Below, piece by piece: positions 1-14,100 of a stretch of 64,000 nucleotides of DNA. A program made the position numbers and the translations under genes. The stretch spans positions 5,723 to 69,722 of the forward strand of contig SJOL01007224.1 of NCBI GenBank assembly GCA_004794785.1, read 5' to 3'. Position 1 is the first letter of the stretch; each line of letters begins with the position of its first letter. The notes under the pieces were generated by a model, which saw only the letters and a program-made list of their open reading frames with translations, was not told where the DNA came from and did not search any database. Origin of the DNA: Opisthorchis felineus (lineage: Eukaryota; Platyhelminthes; Trematoda; Opisthorchiida; Opisthorchiidae).

Positions 1-70
1 GCAACATCAGTGTTGACACTGATGCTTCACTGCCGTATAACCATAAGGTTCGTCTATATATATATATAAT
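1..70 (+). repeat. Interspersed repeat fragment plus (TA)n
   Basis: Positions 10-50 (CACTGATGCTTCACTGCCG) match the complement of 30035-30075 and, more weakly, 59745-59775. A short TA run follows at 54-68. Probably non-coding ends of a retroelement. Confidence 0.45.
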
Positions 71-176
71 TATATTAAAAGCCCTAGAGTGAAGAGAAGA
101 GAAAAGGAGTGGATGAGAGAGGAGACCTAGTGCTAGCCTATGTCAAGCATTCTGAGGTGCCTGCACCTCCAAGTGC

Positions 177-486
177 TCAGTCAGACAATCTGGAAAGAAA
201 CTGACAGCATGAACGCCACTGACATCGATTAGCCGCCATTTATTGCAACGTCTCCAGCCAAGCACACGCGGGGTCACGGGCACCCCATCCCGGAAGGCAT
301 ACAACACGAACAACACCCAAACTCTTCGTGATCCGTTTCACGCCCTTTTGCCAAGTTATGTGTTATCCACCGCGCGGTTTGCGCCATTCTGTAGTTGGGG
401 ACCATGCCCGGAGCCGATGACCCAATAGTCTGACCTGCTCGGCTGCAGGGTGTTGGCCTAACCCGAGGGCACGGGGAGTAAGGCAT
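177..486 (-). mobile_element. RTE-like LINE, 3' end of ORF2
   Basis: Read on the minus strand it encodes the C-terminal tail of an RTE-type reverse transcriptase ORF: LPGWGARDPACAWLETLQ, then [20 protein letters not shown] and a stop at 177. The upstream part (to 486) is frameshifted. The same tail occurs at 25180-25290 and 29800-29945. 5'-truncated dead copy. Confidence 0.7.
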
Positions 487-1475
487 TAATGTCCCACTCC
501 TAATGCGACTGTGCGCAGCAGGTGCCTTTTGAGCATCACCGGACTCTTTGATTTTAAAAGTATTTCGACCGTATTGAATAATGTACCGGCGGTCACGGTC
601 AATCGTTGAGCGATCGGAGTGTGCGGTTTTTTAGGTCCAACCTTTTCTAACCCGTCCTTCCTCGTGGGAAAACAGCATCGCTGCTTCCATAAATATGGAC
701 ATGCTGGTCACCCGGGAGAATCATCTTACTACCTTCACACTCCTATCGCAGAGGGCAGTATGACTTTACCCCCAGACCGCCTTGCAGCACGATTACTCGT
801 AGTACGGAGTCTCGCTGCTCTTGGTCTTACTGCTCCCCTTTGGCCTTCCTGGCACGGTTGCACCTTGTGGAACAAAGTTCCAGCCAGTGTATCCCGCGGG
901 ATCATTGAAGCATTCAAGCCCGGCCACCACGTCAAGGCGGCAGCTTTAGGTTGGGGAAGAGCTGTAATGCGCACATGGAACTGACATATTCTATGGCAGC
1001 AGTCACCCGCCTTAAAATAAACTCAAGCGATTGACGCAAATTAATCTCAGTCTTCTCTCTGCAGACCCAGCCAGGTATCGCGTTGACGTGTATCTTTAAT
1101 GCGCTTTGACGTTAGTATTTCCATTGGCGTACTTCGTGCATCGTACCGTTTCACGCGGTCTCTCACTATTAGCTGCCTTTGAAGTTCACTTTTGCATGCA
1201 CTCACCTTGGTAGCTTTTCCATCTGCGTAACAAAACGGCCCACTCCACCTTCGTGAGGGTGGAGCAATATTTCTGGCGAAAAGTGCAACACGAGCACGGT
1301 AATAGTCCTTTTTCGATGGGGGTGTGGACAGTGTGTGTGCCGTTTGTCACTCATCACTGAGACAACGGAGCGCTGATATTTCGCTCTCCGAAAACGGGGC
1401 CAGATACTTTTATCTCTGTTTGCTGATCTAGAGGTTAGGCACTGGCTCACGAATTTGTTCGTTTTTTGTTTACAG
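487..1475. other. Spacer without recognised genes
   Basis: The only long frame is 619-984 plus (about 121 codons, Ala/Leu/Trp-rich, no family recognised). Nothing else is supported. Confidence 0.3.
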
Positions 1476-1567
1476 TGATAGCTTCCGTGGAGTCCCGTTT
1501 TCAGATACCCACTGTCCCACGGCACTTCTCTATTGCACGAACTGAATCGACCATGTTCAGAGGAGTG
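1476..1567 (+). CDS. Possible exon of an unidentified upstream gene
   Basis: It has a strong acceptor (ttttttgtttacag) and donor (gtaagt). Only one frame is open (ASVESRFQIPTVPRHFSIAR and on). Downstream the best continuation is a few codons ending near 1706, only about 70 bases before the DEX1-like start. It could be the 3' end of a preceding gene or a 5' UTR exon of the DEX1-like gene. No family recognised. Confidence 0.25.
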
Positions 1568-1779
1568 GTAAGTATCAGTTTCCCATTTTGCCAGCTTAAT
1601 CACTGTAGGCAATATTTGCTGGAGGCTTTTATACTGGTGTGCTTTTCCAAAACAAATACAAAATTGAAGATATCGCAACCCCCACAGAAATCCTGGAAAA
1701 AACAGTGAAGTTATCTAAAGAGCTGCTCGAAAAGGCGGACGAAAAGAGAAGATAAAGGAAGCCCTGGGGAATGTAGACC

Positions 1780-2151
1780 ATGGCTCTTCTGTTGAATCAG
1801 CCAAGGACCTCAAATGTTTTCGAATGCCTCAGTTTAATTGTTTTATTTTTGACCTTACTCTTATTTGTCGTCGCCATCCCGAAGCCCACTTCACCGACCA
1901 ATCACACACAGCGTGCCGTTTTTGCTAACTTGGAACTTTTAGTCAGTGGGTTTTCCCGGTCTGCTTTGGCCGCGCCCGTTTTGATAGACGACGTCGATTT
2001 GGATGGACAATTAGACCTGTATTTTGCCACGATAGATGGTCAATTGCATGGCATACGGAGCTTTTCGCACTGTGCTCTTCATTCCGAATGTGATAAGTCA
2101 CATTGGTCTACTTGGGTTCGTGGCGGTCACTTTGTTTCTTCAGCTGTGCTG
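1780..2151 (+). CDS. DEX1-like gene, exon 1 (start codon, signal anchor, first FG-GAP loop)
   Basis: It encodes 124 codons from an ATG preceded by a stop-rich stretch and ends in phase 0 at CTG followed by gtaagt. It holds the hydrophobic segment at residues 17-33, an N-glycosylation motif (NHT, 41-43) just after it, and the DxDxDG calcium loop. This is the first in-frame ATG after the upstream stop, which is why it was chosen. Confidence 0.72.
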
Positions 2152-5100
2152 GTAAGTACCACCTGGTTTTGTCTGAGGAACAAATTTTTGGGTCACATAA
2201 TTGATTTTTCTTCATAACTTTCATTAATTCCTTGGAAAATTAAACTCGGCCCGTTGCGTATCTTAGTTGTCGAACGACTTCCAAATGAGACACTGAACGG
2301 GCAAGAATCGTAGCTGACATGACCTACGTTTATAAAGTAGCACCTAATGTAGCTGCTGTCGTCAGTTGGAAACATTGTTTTCACCTTACGCTTAAATACT
2401 ATTTTAAGCTGTTTGGGATATTTGAGCTGTACTATTTGAGCTCGAGGTAGCTCAATGGTTAAGGTGTAAAGTTTCTGACTAGGTCTGCGGTTCGAACCCA
2501 ACCCAGCCTCTCGACTGTTCCTGTCTAGGCTTGGGCAACCCGGCAGTATCTCAGTCCTCGCACTTCCTTTGGGTGGCATGACAACCAAGTACCGAAAGAT
2601 GTTGCGGCTGAACGATTATTACTGCTTTTTTAACAGTTGGATCATTGAGTCATTGGCTCCGGGCGAGGTTCTCTCACCTACTTTGCGGTTCAAATTTTTT
2701 CAGGTGAGACTCAGCATTTTCGAGAAGCGGACATCTAGTAACACAACATAGTGCTTTGCAGGAACAAATCAACGGGACGTCGATGCCAACTTCCATCCAT
2801 CAGTGCATACTCAAAGACCAAAACCCAATCCATCTGCGGTCTTCCCTCTTGCGCCGCAGCGATCATAGAATATTAATGCACTTATTGTGATAACCCTCTC
2901 CGCTGCACTTGTGTAAATTAAGACACCACAGAACTTCGCGGACTTTCAAAAGACGCGAAAAACCATATCCTTGTGCATCCTGTTTAGAGGACCATCTTTT
3001 CAAGTGTATTTCCGCACTAACTGCATACTACGAAGAGCCACTAACCGAACTGCGGAATGAAGTAAGCCAAGGACAGATGTGGACATCGTATCAGGCCGTT
3101 TCCGCGATACCAACGCAACGGATGCAAAAACGACCCAGGATCTTAAGCAAATCACTCAAGGACTCCATCCCGCCCCTGACAGCCCAGGTCGCATCTAGCA
3201 CCGTGCCAGACGTTTAAACCACCATTATGCATTCCGCACGACTCGCGGAGAGTAGCTGTACAACTACAGAGGCCACAGACGTTCCTGTTTCGAAATCCGA
3301 AATTCTCCGTGCAACGGCAGCTAGAATCACTCTCACCTTCTCCAACGTAGCCAAACCAACCACCGTCTCACTCGCTGTCAGAAAAGTTTAAGAATACGCC
3401 GAATAGGCAAACTTATATTGAGTAATGGGCGTCTCTGTTAAAACTAACGCCCTAAAAAGGCGAGAAAGAAGACTTGACCCCATTTAGGCCAGATTGCTTA
3501 GAACGACCTTGGTCCTCCTCCTCAAGACGGCGAAACGGTGCTACTGACGGCTCAACTCCTCCGAAGAACATGGGCCCCAGTGCATTTTGAATGCGTTCTT
3601 GGAGCGAAATGAATAAACTTTAAGGTGCTAACGGGCCCACTGCCAGGTATCCCAGGCATTACACAAAGTACTGCGCCCCTAGCTCACCCCCAAAAGACCA
3701 AACTCGCTGATTACTCTCCCCGGGACTCAAATACACCCTACAACCATGAGTGACAGTCTCCGGCCGAAACGGATCCAGATCCATTGAAAACCTCAGGTGT
3801 ACGAGCCTCTCCGGATTCCTCATTTCTAACCACATAATCTGTTGCTGTAATTACGCCCTTGGGATGCACACTATGCATGCAGAACTGTTACACCGCACAC
3901 ACACAGTCGCCACAAGACCTGACAGCACCGACCGACACCAGGATTCCGAAATTTCCATCCATCCATCACTGCCTACCAAAAGTACACAAAATTGCAGTTT
4001 TTTGTTAGCCAATAACCACAAGTGCCTCGCTGGGATCATCTACTGCTCACCCAACAGCACAGTGCCCCGCGGTAAAATTATTCTGGTTGCTTTCCAGGCC
4101 GCCATAATACTGAGACGGTGTCGTTTGCTTGTCCAATCTGGGAGCGGCCATACGTTCAAGGTCAACCGCAAGCGTAAATCTATTCATTTCCACTGTCCAA
4201 TCATGTGAAACACCCACCCGTTGTCCAGCTCCCCTCACCACTCTCGGTACTCAACGTTCGAACTGATGAGGAGCTCATGTTTAGACCCGTCTCCCACAAA
4301 GCACCACCCGGTTGTAGTGACGTATAGTCCCAAACTTTTGTCATGTAACAATTGCAACGACGGACAAATGTACCGGCTGTCGAATCCGTATAGAGACCTG
4401 CCTACCCACTCCACCAGACCTGGTACTTGTCAGTGGCAGGGAGTTACCGGAAACCCAGTTAGGGGACGATGCATGGAAAGACCATCCTGCTGCCATGACT
4501 GAAGCCGCGTCCATGGATCAGACCACTCAAAAACTGCATTAGGAGCAGGACGAGGAATTTTAGAGACAAACGGACCGTACGGGACGGCCTGAGCTAACTA
4601 CGTGGGATTGAGAAACCTATGCACCCTCGTTTTTGAGGATCACAAGATCTGGCAGGCCAACCTAGCTGTTCAATTCACTATGCGCAGAAGCTTCTCCACA
4701 GCCGGAAAAAGTTTATGCACGGAATATGCGCCATCCAGAGGCATAAAAAAACTAAGCGCATCCCTATGGAACTGGCGGATGCATTAGCCATTACGTATCC
4801 GTCTCCTGGGCCACCACCGACACGGTGCCTCTTATTGTCGGCGCCTCTCCTAATTGATGCGGTCTCCACCATATTCCTGTCGCAGCAATTGCACGCTAAT
4901 CCAATAGTCCGGCAACACACCGCTGCAGGCGTTGACAACATCCCGGCTATCGAGTTCTCTGCAAAACCGTAGGGATTCTTCCAGAATCGATTGAATGTAT
5001 CTGATCTCCTAGAGTAATAGAAGAACAGCATCATCATGCCCATCTACAAATAGGGTAGTGTACCAAACTCTGCTACCTACAAGCCAGTCACTCTCCTTCC

Positions 5101-8100
5101 AGTTCTGTCCAAGTTTGTGCAACCCATTGTTGCTAACCAGCTGCACGCATACCTAAGACGCTCGAACCCTCTCCCGGGGATGAGCATGAGTTCGTGCACA
5201 AAATGTTTTGTCTATCCAATATCGTACTAGGGGCAGTTGAACCAGAGACCTAGATACCGGACTTGATGTGGATGTGATTTATCTAAACTTTTCAAAATCT
5301 TTTAGTGGGGTGCAACAAAAGATCCTGCTGAACAAGGTAGCCACCTACAGGACTCAGGATATCCTCCTGATCCGGATCGGATGTTATTTGAGACATCGAT
5401 CAGTAGTTGGCACGTGAGCTATATCTAGCTCCCTGCCAACCTCATGTGATGTACCACAAGGTCCCGTTGTAGGGTCCCTCCTCTTTATGGCCATCATCAA
5501 CTACCACTTGCCGGCGGACTTCAGTCCTCTTACGCTGTTGTCCGATGATATTAGGTTCTGGAAGGTCATATAATCCAACGGTGTTCAAGTAGCTTTGCAA
5601 TCCGACCTCCCACGAGCCCACAACTGGTCGCTGAAAAGAGCTGCTACTCAACGAGGAGAACGGTCATCTGCTGTCACTTCGCTACTCTCCCGCCAGGTCT
5701 TACTCCCGGGGACCTCGCTATCTTTGCACGGCCAAAAGCAATAGGGTAGTCAGCACGGCCCACAGACACTTTAGACTTCTACGGTGAGTCCTATGGCTTT
5801 TTGAAAGCGCAGCAATAAACGCAGGCCGCAGCCTACCTCCGACCACCCGTCGAATACACTTTTTGGGTGTGGAATCCTGGCTGAAGCGGGACGACAAGCT
5901 TTCCGAACAAACCCACCTGAGAGCTATCAAAATATAGCCCTTCAACTGTGCGCAGGTGTCCGGTAGCTTGACCACTGTTGACTAGCAAATCCGATTCGGC
6001 TGTCAGCCATTCACATATGAATAGTTCCCCTCTTTTATGTCGGTACCGTTGGTTTTGGGAAAAGGTTTCGGTATTAAGGGTTTGGATATGTCAAATTCAA
6101 TTCAAGGGTATTTTATGTCTTCATCATCGGAAATTAGGTTTGCCTATCACATAGATTAAAAGACGGGAAGACAGTTTACGGCAGGTGATATTCAAGAAAC
6201 TGGCTATTCTGACAGAACTCAGTTGATGTTTGCTTCTGCTTTGTTTCAGAAGTGGTACTAATTTCCTGAGGGGGCGTGCTATAACTCCAGTCGCTTCTAT
6301 TAATTTTGAAGTCGACAGATGGCAAATCTTGTTGCTCCGGTTGCCATATCAACGTGTACAGTCTCCTTTATGCGTAGCTAGGTTGTAACTATCGGTTTCA
6401 GTCGTGCTGCCTGAGGTATGGCGAAGCTCATTACAGTCATCGACAGGGTGGATTTTGGTATTCCTCGGAGCAACGATGGTTCTAGAACTGTAGTAATATC
6501 GTGGAATTTTAGTGATGGTCTAGCTAGCCTGGATCGTGCAACCAAGCCGACTCAAGTGAATTGAAAAAAATAGTCGCCTGTTGTAGAATTTGGATGAGTT
6601 GCGGGTGTTCGCACCAGTTGGCTGATGTGTGGTGGTCGTACTCTACAATGAGTGAAATGCAATCATTCATAAATTATCTTGTAAAGCGAGAATCGTTCCT
6701 AGTGATATGTGGCGTAGCTGTTGGCTGTGTTGTGCGTTTATGTTCATTACGGTGACTGCTATCCACGATCATGCACACGTACCTGTGGGACATCAGAGCA
6801 TCCATCGATTTGTACCTTTTATGGGTTTGTGGGTCAGATCACCAAATTCTCTGTACTGTGGATATGCCAGCTTTTCTCTACGACTGAAGAAACCATTGAT
6901 GCATATAGCACATGGGGTCTAGGAACAGTGGTTTGGGTATCAGATGTCGCATGGTGAGGGACCGATGGTGCAACGCGGGCTGCAATGAAGCAGCATCATC
7001 ATAATTATCAGCTGTAAGAACCGCGTACTTGTCGTATGGTGGTTGTAGCTGACACAATTTCGTCCATCGATGATTTGGAGAGGTAGGATAGGTAGCCGCG
7101 CATTGGAGGCGAGAGCTGATAAATTGGTGCGTAAATACAGGCGCTGCCAAATGAGATTGCCCGTATAAGTAGCGGTATTGTACTTGCATTGTATTGACCA
7201 TTGGGACCGATTTGATTTGTCCCGAACCTCATCGATTTCGTCCCCATGTTCACATCATGTTCTCCCTACATCCTATTCCCTTCTGCTTGAATGGTATTTT
7301 CTTGTTACATATAATTCGTACCGAATTTGATGTCATTAAGCAGCCAAGTAAGGTGGCACGAAATTGTGTGAGCTCTAATAATTCCGTCAAAGGGTCGCTG
7401 TTTCATAGCGCCTGTTGCAAGTTGGTCAACATAAATTTTGCAAATGTATTCCATCGTCTTTTTCGCGCAGCTCCCTATTGAAGGCACCGGTCAAAGTCTG
7501 CTGCTGTTTGCCAACGATCGGGGAACGTTATTCCTCCTCGAGCATATTGGAAATGTGGTTGTTCAGGTTCAAGTGAGTCGTTGTATTCGCCCTACTCCTT
7601 ACAGATACATACACACACACACACACGTCCTCCGCGCCTCAGTCGTATTTAAGTTTGGTCCGTTTGTTTTCGTTCATTGGAATACTACGACTGAAATGCC
7701 TTCCGTTCCCCGGTGTACTTGCGCTGTGAGTGTTCTATTGCATCCTGGCTACTTTCGTGTAGTGACGGTGGGTGTTTTCTTACTGTACAACCAGTTCAAG
7801 TATTTTCCTGGCATGATCACTGTCTTGTGACTATACTCATCAATATGATTGAGTGATTTGACGTGGGTCTTGTCTTTAAGCGATCATCCATATGTGATCT
7901 CTTCTGAGGGTTCTCTCTCCCGAAACGGGAAAATAAGGGAGAGAGAGAGAGAGGGGAAATCATATTACGAGGTGGTCTGGTGGTAAAGTTGCACCTTTCG
8001 CCGCGGGAGGAGTGTGATAATATCAAGGCATTTCTCCTTGTTAACAATATTTCCGTGTTTGTGCCTTCCGCCGAGGAAGGATCGGTTTAATAGATCAATC

Positions 8101-11100
8101 CTAAAAAGCGCACACCCCGATCTCCCAACAGTGACCGTACCTGCCGGTGGATCTTCCAACATGGCCTGAAAACATAAACCCTTTTATCAGGCCGATGTGG
8201 CTCTAAACGACCCTGGTGTGCGTGGCAAGGTCACGTCAGGCTTCTGTGCCTTACTGTCTGCGTTCTCTGGCCAGACCAGCCTCCCTGAGGCTAAGTGGGC
8301 CAGACTATTGAATCGTTGGCCCTGGAAGTGTCTCCCAAGAAAACCCTGACAACCACTGCCTGGGGGTTCGAACCGAGCTTCAGACAGCTCATTGGTTAAG
8401 GCGTGAGCCTACTGACTGGAAGGCCCGTGGTTCGAACCCAACCCCGGCCTCTCGACTGCTCCTGTCTAGGCTTGGGCAAAATGACGGTGTCTTAGCCCTT
8501 GCTTCTTTCGGGTAGCGGGGTGGCTCTGCACCGAAAGGGTATTACAGCTGGACGAGGAGTTTTGAAGTTTTGAGTCATAGGCTAACAACAGAACCCTACA
8601 TCCTCTCACTGCCCTGTGGATCCGACTTTTGAGTCAAAGGCTCGAGGTAGAGTAGCTCATTCATACTCCCTTCTTCGGCATGGGAAACCACATCCTTCAA
8701 CCAAGTCTTTCGGATTCATCTAGCTCTCATTTACCTAACGGTAGTTCTGCATCTAAATGAATTCAAGAGATCTGTCCCGCGTAGTTGTCTCCGAGGCCCG
8801 TAATCTTCGTCAAATTGGTCAATGAATATCTCTTGTTCAGACCTTAGTTTCCTTTTTGCTGGTTATATGTGGTCTCCCAAATGATCATAAAAGACCCCAG
8901 TTCGGTCATGCACCTCAAAGCGCTCGGGACCAACCCGAATTTTCTGCAATTCACTCTTCGGTTGTCTGGTGATCCTGATGCAATGGCTCTGCAGGATGCT
9001 GACACGGGGCTGAAGCAGACCTCACGTGCAGAGACGTTGGATGTGTCGCGCAAACACTTCGAGAAATTGTCGAACCACCCGACGAGCGTCGACTAGGTTC
9101 TAGTGGATAGACTGTCTTAACGAGAGAAAACTGCCCCTGGACCTTCCTCAGACTGTCGAAGAGATACGCCAGGCAAACATGCAACTGCGAATTGGCAAGG
9201 CAGCTGGAGAAGACATGATTGCAGCAGAACTGTTCGGGTATGATGGCCCGTGTATGGGAAGGAGATGGTAAAGAGTCTGCAACGAGGCAGCACAAGGCAA
9301 CACGACCAGCCGATAACTGCCCGAATCCGGTTCAAAACGGGTCGACCAATCAGCTCAGTATTTGGAAATAATCGTTCATCCGTACCGCCTTTTCGGCGCC
9401 TATTTACCATGCTACCCGAAAGAAGCAGCAACACAGGGATTCTGTCAAGTTGCGCAAACCTAAACAGAAACAGTCGAGGTGCTAGAGTTGGGTTCGAACC
9501 ACGAACCTTCCGATCAGTATTTCGCGCCTTAACACTGAGCCATCTTTAGCTTATTTGACAGCGTACAATTAAAGGTCAACGCAAACCAGGGCCATCCAGT
9601 CAGCAAGCTCAGTTTGTTTTAGTCAGCAATTTAGATAAACAATAGGGATAATTCAGACAAATAACGGTCGCCTAATGCACGCTACTAGAGAACCAATTAG
9701 GAGCTTAACCGGTCATAATCAGATGAGTTCGAGCAGTCAATTCAGGGTTCGGAATGGAATCAAGGGAGATTGTTTGTATATTAGCAAAAGCACAGTGAGT
9801 TTGCTTAATAAAACGAGATTGTTCAGGTGTAAACCGCAACCTTTTCTTGATCGATTTCCGGAGTCACCTCAGTCCGACTCTGGGACGTACACTTCTTCAG
9901 CTGACCAACATGATCTGGTGGGAAGATTAGGCCACGAAAATTCAAGGATGCTCTAATCTCGTGACTGCACGAAGAGAAAGGTAACAAAATTTCGCCTAAG
10001 AACCACGTGGGAATCAGTTGACTGAGCCACGCGGAAAAGCCTCTGGCACGAGTGCTACCAAGTCGCCTGAAGGCTGAAGTATGTACAAGTCCCTGAAGAA
10101 CAGTGTGCATTCATTGGTTGTTCTAGCGCAGTGGACTTGATATTTGCTGGACGACAGCTTCAGCAAAAATCCCATGGACGTCGTCAGCCAGTTGCATAGA
10201 CTTGACGAAGGCTTTCGACTCCGCCAACCGAGAAGAGTTGTGGGCAGTTCTTTCAAAACAATACTATCCTCTAAAGCTTGTCAACCTCATCCGAAGCCTA
10301 CAGGACGAAATCAGAGCGGAGGTATAAACGAATGGACCGAATTCAAGTGATTTCTAGATCCTCTTTAGTGGAAAAGAGAATGTGTCCTTTCCCCCGATCT
10401 CTTCCTTCTCTATCCGACGGCCATCATTGATGCGACTTCGGTGAATAACGGTGCTTGTATACAGTTCGAGTAGCGGATTTGTGGAATTCTGTTCAGTATT
10501 AGACGTTTGGGTACGAGAACTGTGGTCCATCAGCCATGGTCCGTATTCTTATTTTTTCGGACGAAGGTGCATTCGTCACACATATGCATGATGAACTGCA
10601 ACGTTTAGCGGAAAAGTCTGTGACTGCTGCCGTTCAGTTTGGCCTGAGCATCAAGTTAAAAAAGACTCGTTCTGCGTCATCTTCCGCCAGACAATGTTCC
10701 CAACACTTCCACGTGTCAAGAGAGGGACGGAGTTTATGGACTGCTGTACAGACCTCTGCTGCTTCGGTAACACAGGGTGTTCATTTGAATGTGTTTACGG
10801 CTCAACACAAACCGCTTGTAGCGTCAGTCACTGTGGGTGGGTGCTCGTCAGTATAGTTCGATGTGACAGGCCAATCTAGGAACGGATACCAACCTGTCTG
10901 ACCATTACTATTTCTGTTTTGAGAATGGTGTTCCGTAATTCCAAGTAGAGGTTTTTCTGGATGGGATTTTGTGCAATACGACTCACATTTCAAGAATGCC
11001 TTATCCTTTTATAAGTGATTCCTCTGACAGGAGGGTTGTGTTTTTTTTTTGGAAAAACGACGTCTAATCCCTATGATAATCCAGAACCACCATATAACCG

Positions 11101-14100
11101 CTCCTTTTTCTTCCCCAGATACCAGCAGTGTTACTTCCTCAGTCCGCGTCGTCCGATCAACGATCTTGGTTGGATTCTGCTCATCTTGCTAGCAAGTTAC
11201 AATGGGATTTAGGCTCTGAGTCAATGGTGAATAACTCTAATGTAAGTTAGTCCACACCCGATTCCTCCTCCTTTTCTCCTCTTCGGTGACTGAGTCCTGT
11301 GTCCTTTCAGTTGTTATCTGCTCGGGTCACTATTATTCTCGTTACTAGACTGAATCTTTCTACCTCCAGCGAAATTCAGCTTTAAGTTACCGTCCGTTTG
11401 AGATGTCTTCTGTCCACGCACAATTTGTCATCTTTGGTTAAGATCCCAATTCTGACTGTATTTCGTAATATGAGGTCGGTCCATGAATATTTTGCACTCC
11501 TGCTGCGTTTGCCAATTCAAAATGAATGCAACAACACAAAATAGCATGCCACGGAGTCTTGAGAGTCACATGAACCGTTCTGTTGTTTAGTTATGAGACG
11601 TAGCGATTTAACCGGGATGTCTTCAAATCTCCGATAAGCATTATCTCATAATCGGAGCTCCATGGGCTCGTGCTAATCACAACCGAACCAATTAGAAGAC
11701 GAGTGCATGGTTGTACATCGGTGACCTTGACTGAAGTGTTACGATAGGTGGTGGAGTCTTGCTCACGCAGTGTCACATCGGTTCACCATCCGCTGAGAAT
11801 TCTATTGTTTTCCACGGCTAATTCAGAATAGTAAAGATATAAAAGGCCTTGATGAAGGGCGTGGAAGCAAGTGAGAGAAGTTGGGTGACTATTGACGCAG
11901 CACGCCTTCGAGGACAGGGATTGACACTGCATGCTCTGGCTTCTAATCGATGTAAACGTAACTCGTGCTGATTTCTACTCAGATGGAATGATCCCTTGGA
12001 GCTGTAGGACACTCGGGTTGCTCAATAACATATTGATATTGACTACCCCTAAAACACGACCAACCCTGTTCATCTTGGTCGCTGCTAGCTGTTGCATCTG
12101 CGCCGACAACCTCAGACACCTCGGAACCATTCTTTAAGCTTCGATGTCCTGTTTGTCTGGCTGCCTTCAACGTTCGTTCTCTAAAACAACCGAGACAATA
12201 GGCTGCTTTTGTTCACCTACTGGATTCGCGTTAAATTGATAAGTGCTGCGTACCGTCAGCAAGAATTTAAGATCCTCTGAAGGTTTTCCTACAAACAGCG
12301 GATACCCACCCTCTATTTTTATTGTTTTTCGTGATCAGTGAGATAATGAGGTGAACTTTGATAAGCTTTCAAAGTCCCATTGTTCAAGTAATCGCTGCAC
12401 AGCAACCTTGGTATATGCAGAGGATATCTAGGAAGGCGCATTCTTTTGCATGCACTTACCTTTGACTTTCGTTTCGTACCAACAAAGCGTCAGGTCATGC
12501 TCCTGATATACAGTCACTGAACACACCACTAGCAATCCAAGGAGAGACACTGGGGGATGCAGAGTGTTTCACGTATCTTGGACGTTGTACAAGCTGCGAT
12601 TTTAATGTGACAGGTGGAGTTGGTGCACGAGTCTTCAGGGTTGGAAGAACATGTTTGCTAATTTGAGACAGGTATAGTGACAAAGCGGCATATCTGTGAT
12701 TCTCGAAAGACATGTATATCAGGCAACAGTACGGGCTGTTTCTTTTTATACAGTTGTGGTGCGTGGTCTGTTTGAGCAGCGGAACTGAGGCGTCTTCATG
12801 CCTTGGATGACCATCGTCTTAGAATCGCAACTAGTGTTATAGTCTGCTGTCAACGAATCCACAACGGGAGAGTTAAAAAACGAGTTTTTGCTTATGCGAC
12901 AGGGATTTCAATCGAAGAATGTATCCATTACCAAAAGCCGTGGTGGTATTGCCCATACCGAGAGTGCTGTTTCCCATGCCTACTACGTAGTATCGCAAAC
13001 AGGGATGTGGTCACCGTTTGATGCGACAGAGGAGTATGGGATTGATTTTGACAATTCTTAGTACCGTCGGTGCGACCAGCCATGCAGGATGCGGTCCACA
13101 TGATCTTCCCTGTGTTTGGCTAGAGATGCTGCCGATTGATGCCGGTGACGTTTTTGTTTTCTTTTCCTCGTTTATTCCCACAACAATAAATTATTCGCAG
13201 CTTCTGGTGTTTTACCATCCAGCCCTTACAGCTAGCAGCTAAAATCGTTCATGCTCTTTGTGTAGCTCTCTTCTGCTTAACTACTGTCTACCTGATAGGC
13301 GGCTCATAGCGACGAGATGGCTCAGTGGTTAGAGCGCGAATTTACTGACCGGAAGGTCCGTGGTTCGAACCCAACCTCTGCCTCTCTACTTCCCCTGTCT
13401 AGGCTTGGGCAACCTGGCAGTATCCCACCCCTCGTGCTTCTTTCGGGTGGCATGGCAGCTGGGCACCGAAAGGGTGTTACAGCTGAACGATTATTCATAG
13501 CGACGTAGCTCAAGTGAACTATGTAGATCGTATTTGTGTTCCGGTGTCCCTCAATATTCTTTTCACAAAAGCGTATGTTGCAAACAAACAAAAAACACCG
13601 GCGTATGGCTGATTAAAAAGATCAGAAACCTGTCGTGTCGTATACGGAAACCAATGTCACTTGTATCATTTGCGGACACAGCAACCAGGCCATTGAAGAT
13701 GTGCTTGAGATTTAAGAATTCTGACCTTTTTTCGTCACATTGGTTTGATCGGTTCGGGAAGTCGGACGTGAACATGCTTGTTTTAGAGTTTTTTGAACCG
13801 CAAGAATGCCAAGCACACACCAGGGATGTTGTCCGAGTGTGTTTATATATATTTTCCCGGCTCATAACTGTTTTCCAAACAGCCAAGTCTTGCCGAACAA
13901 GTTACTGTTTCCGTCAACCGGCTCCATTGACCAGTGAGTTTCGCTGAGGTAATTTTACTATTTACCTGCTCTGGTGCCATAATCCATCAATGCCAACTTC
14001 CTTGGTTTTACTGGTTAACGCGGCAGTTCGGCTATCGCGAGTTTAAATTCGGGACGGTGTCTATGGTATACGTACGTGTGGAATAAACAACACGTTTCCT

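Noticed and set aside
13315..13390. tRNA gene
   Set aside because: The A and B boxes fit Pol III, but the sequence continues into the repeated SINE body, is flanked by a target-site duplication, and the head does not fold into a clean cloverleaf with a matching acceptor stem.
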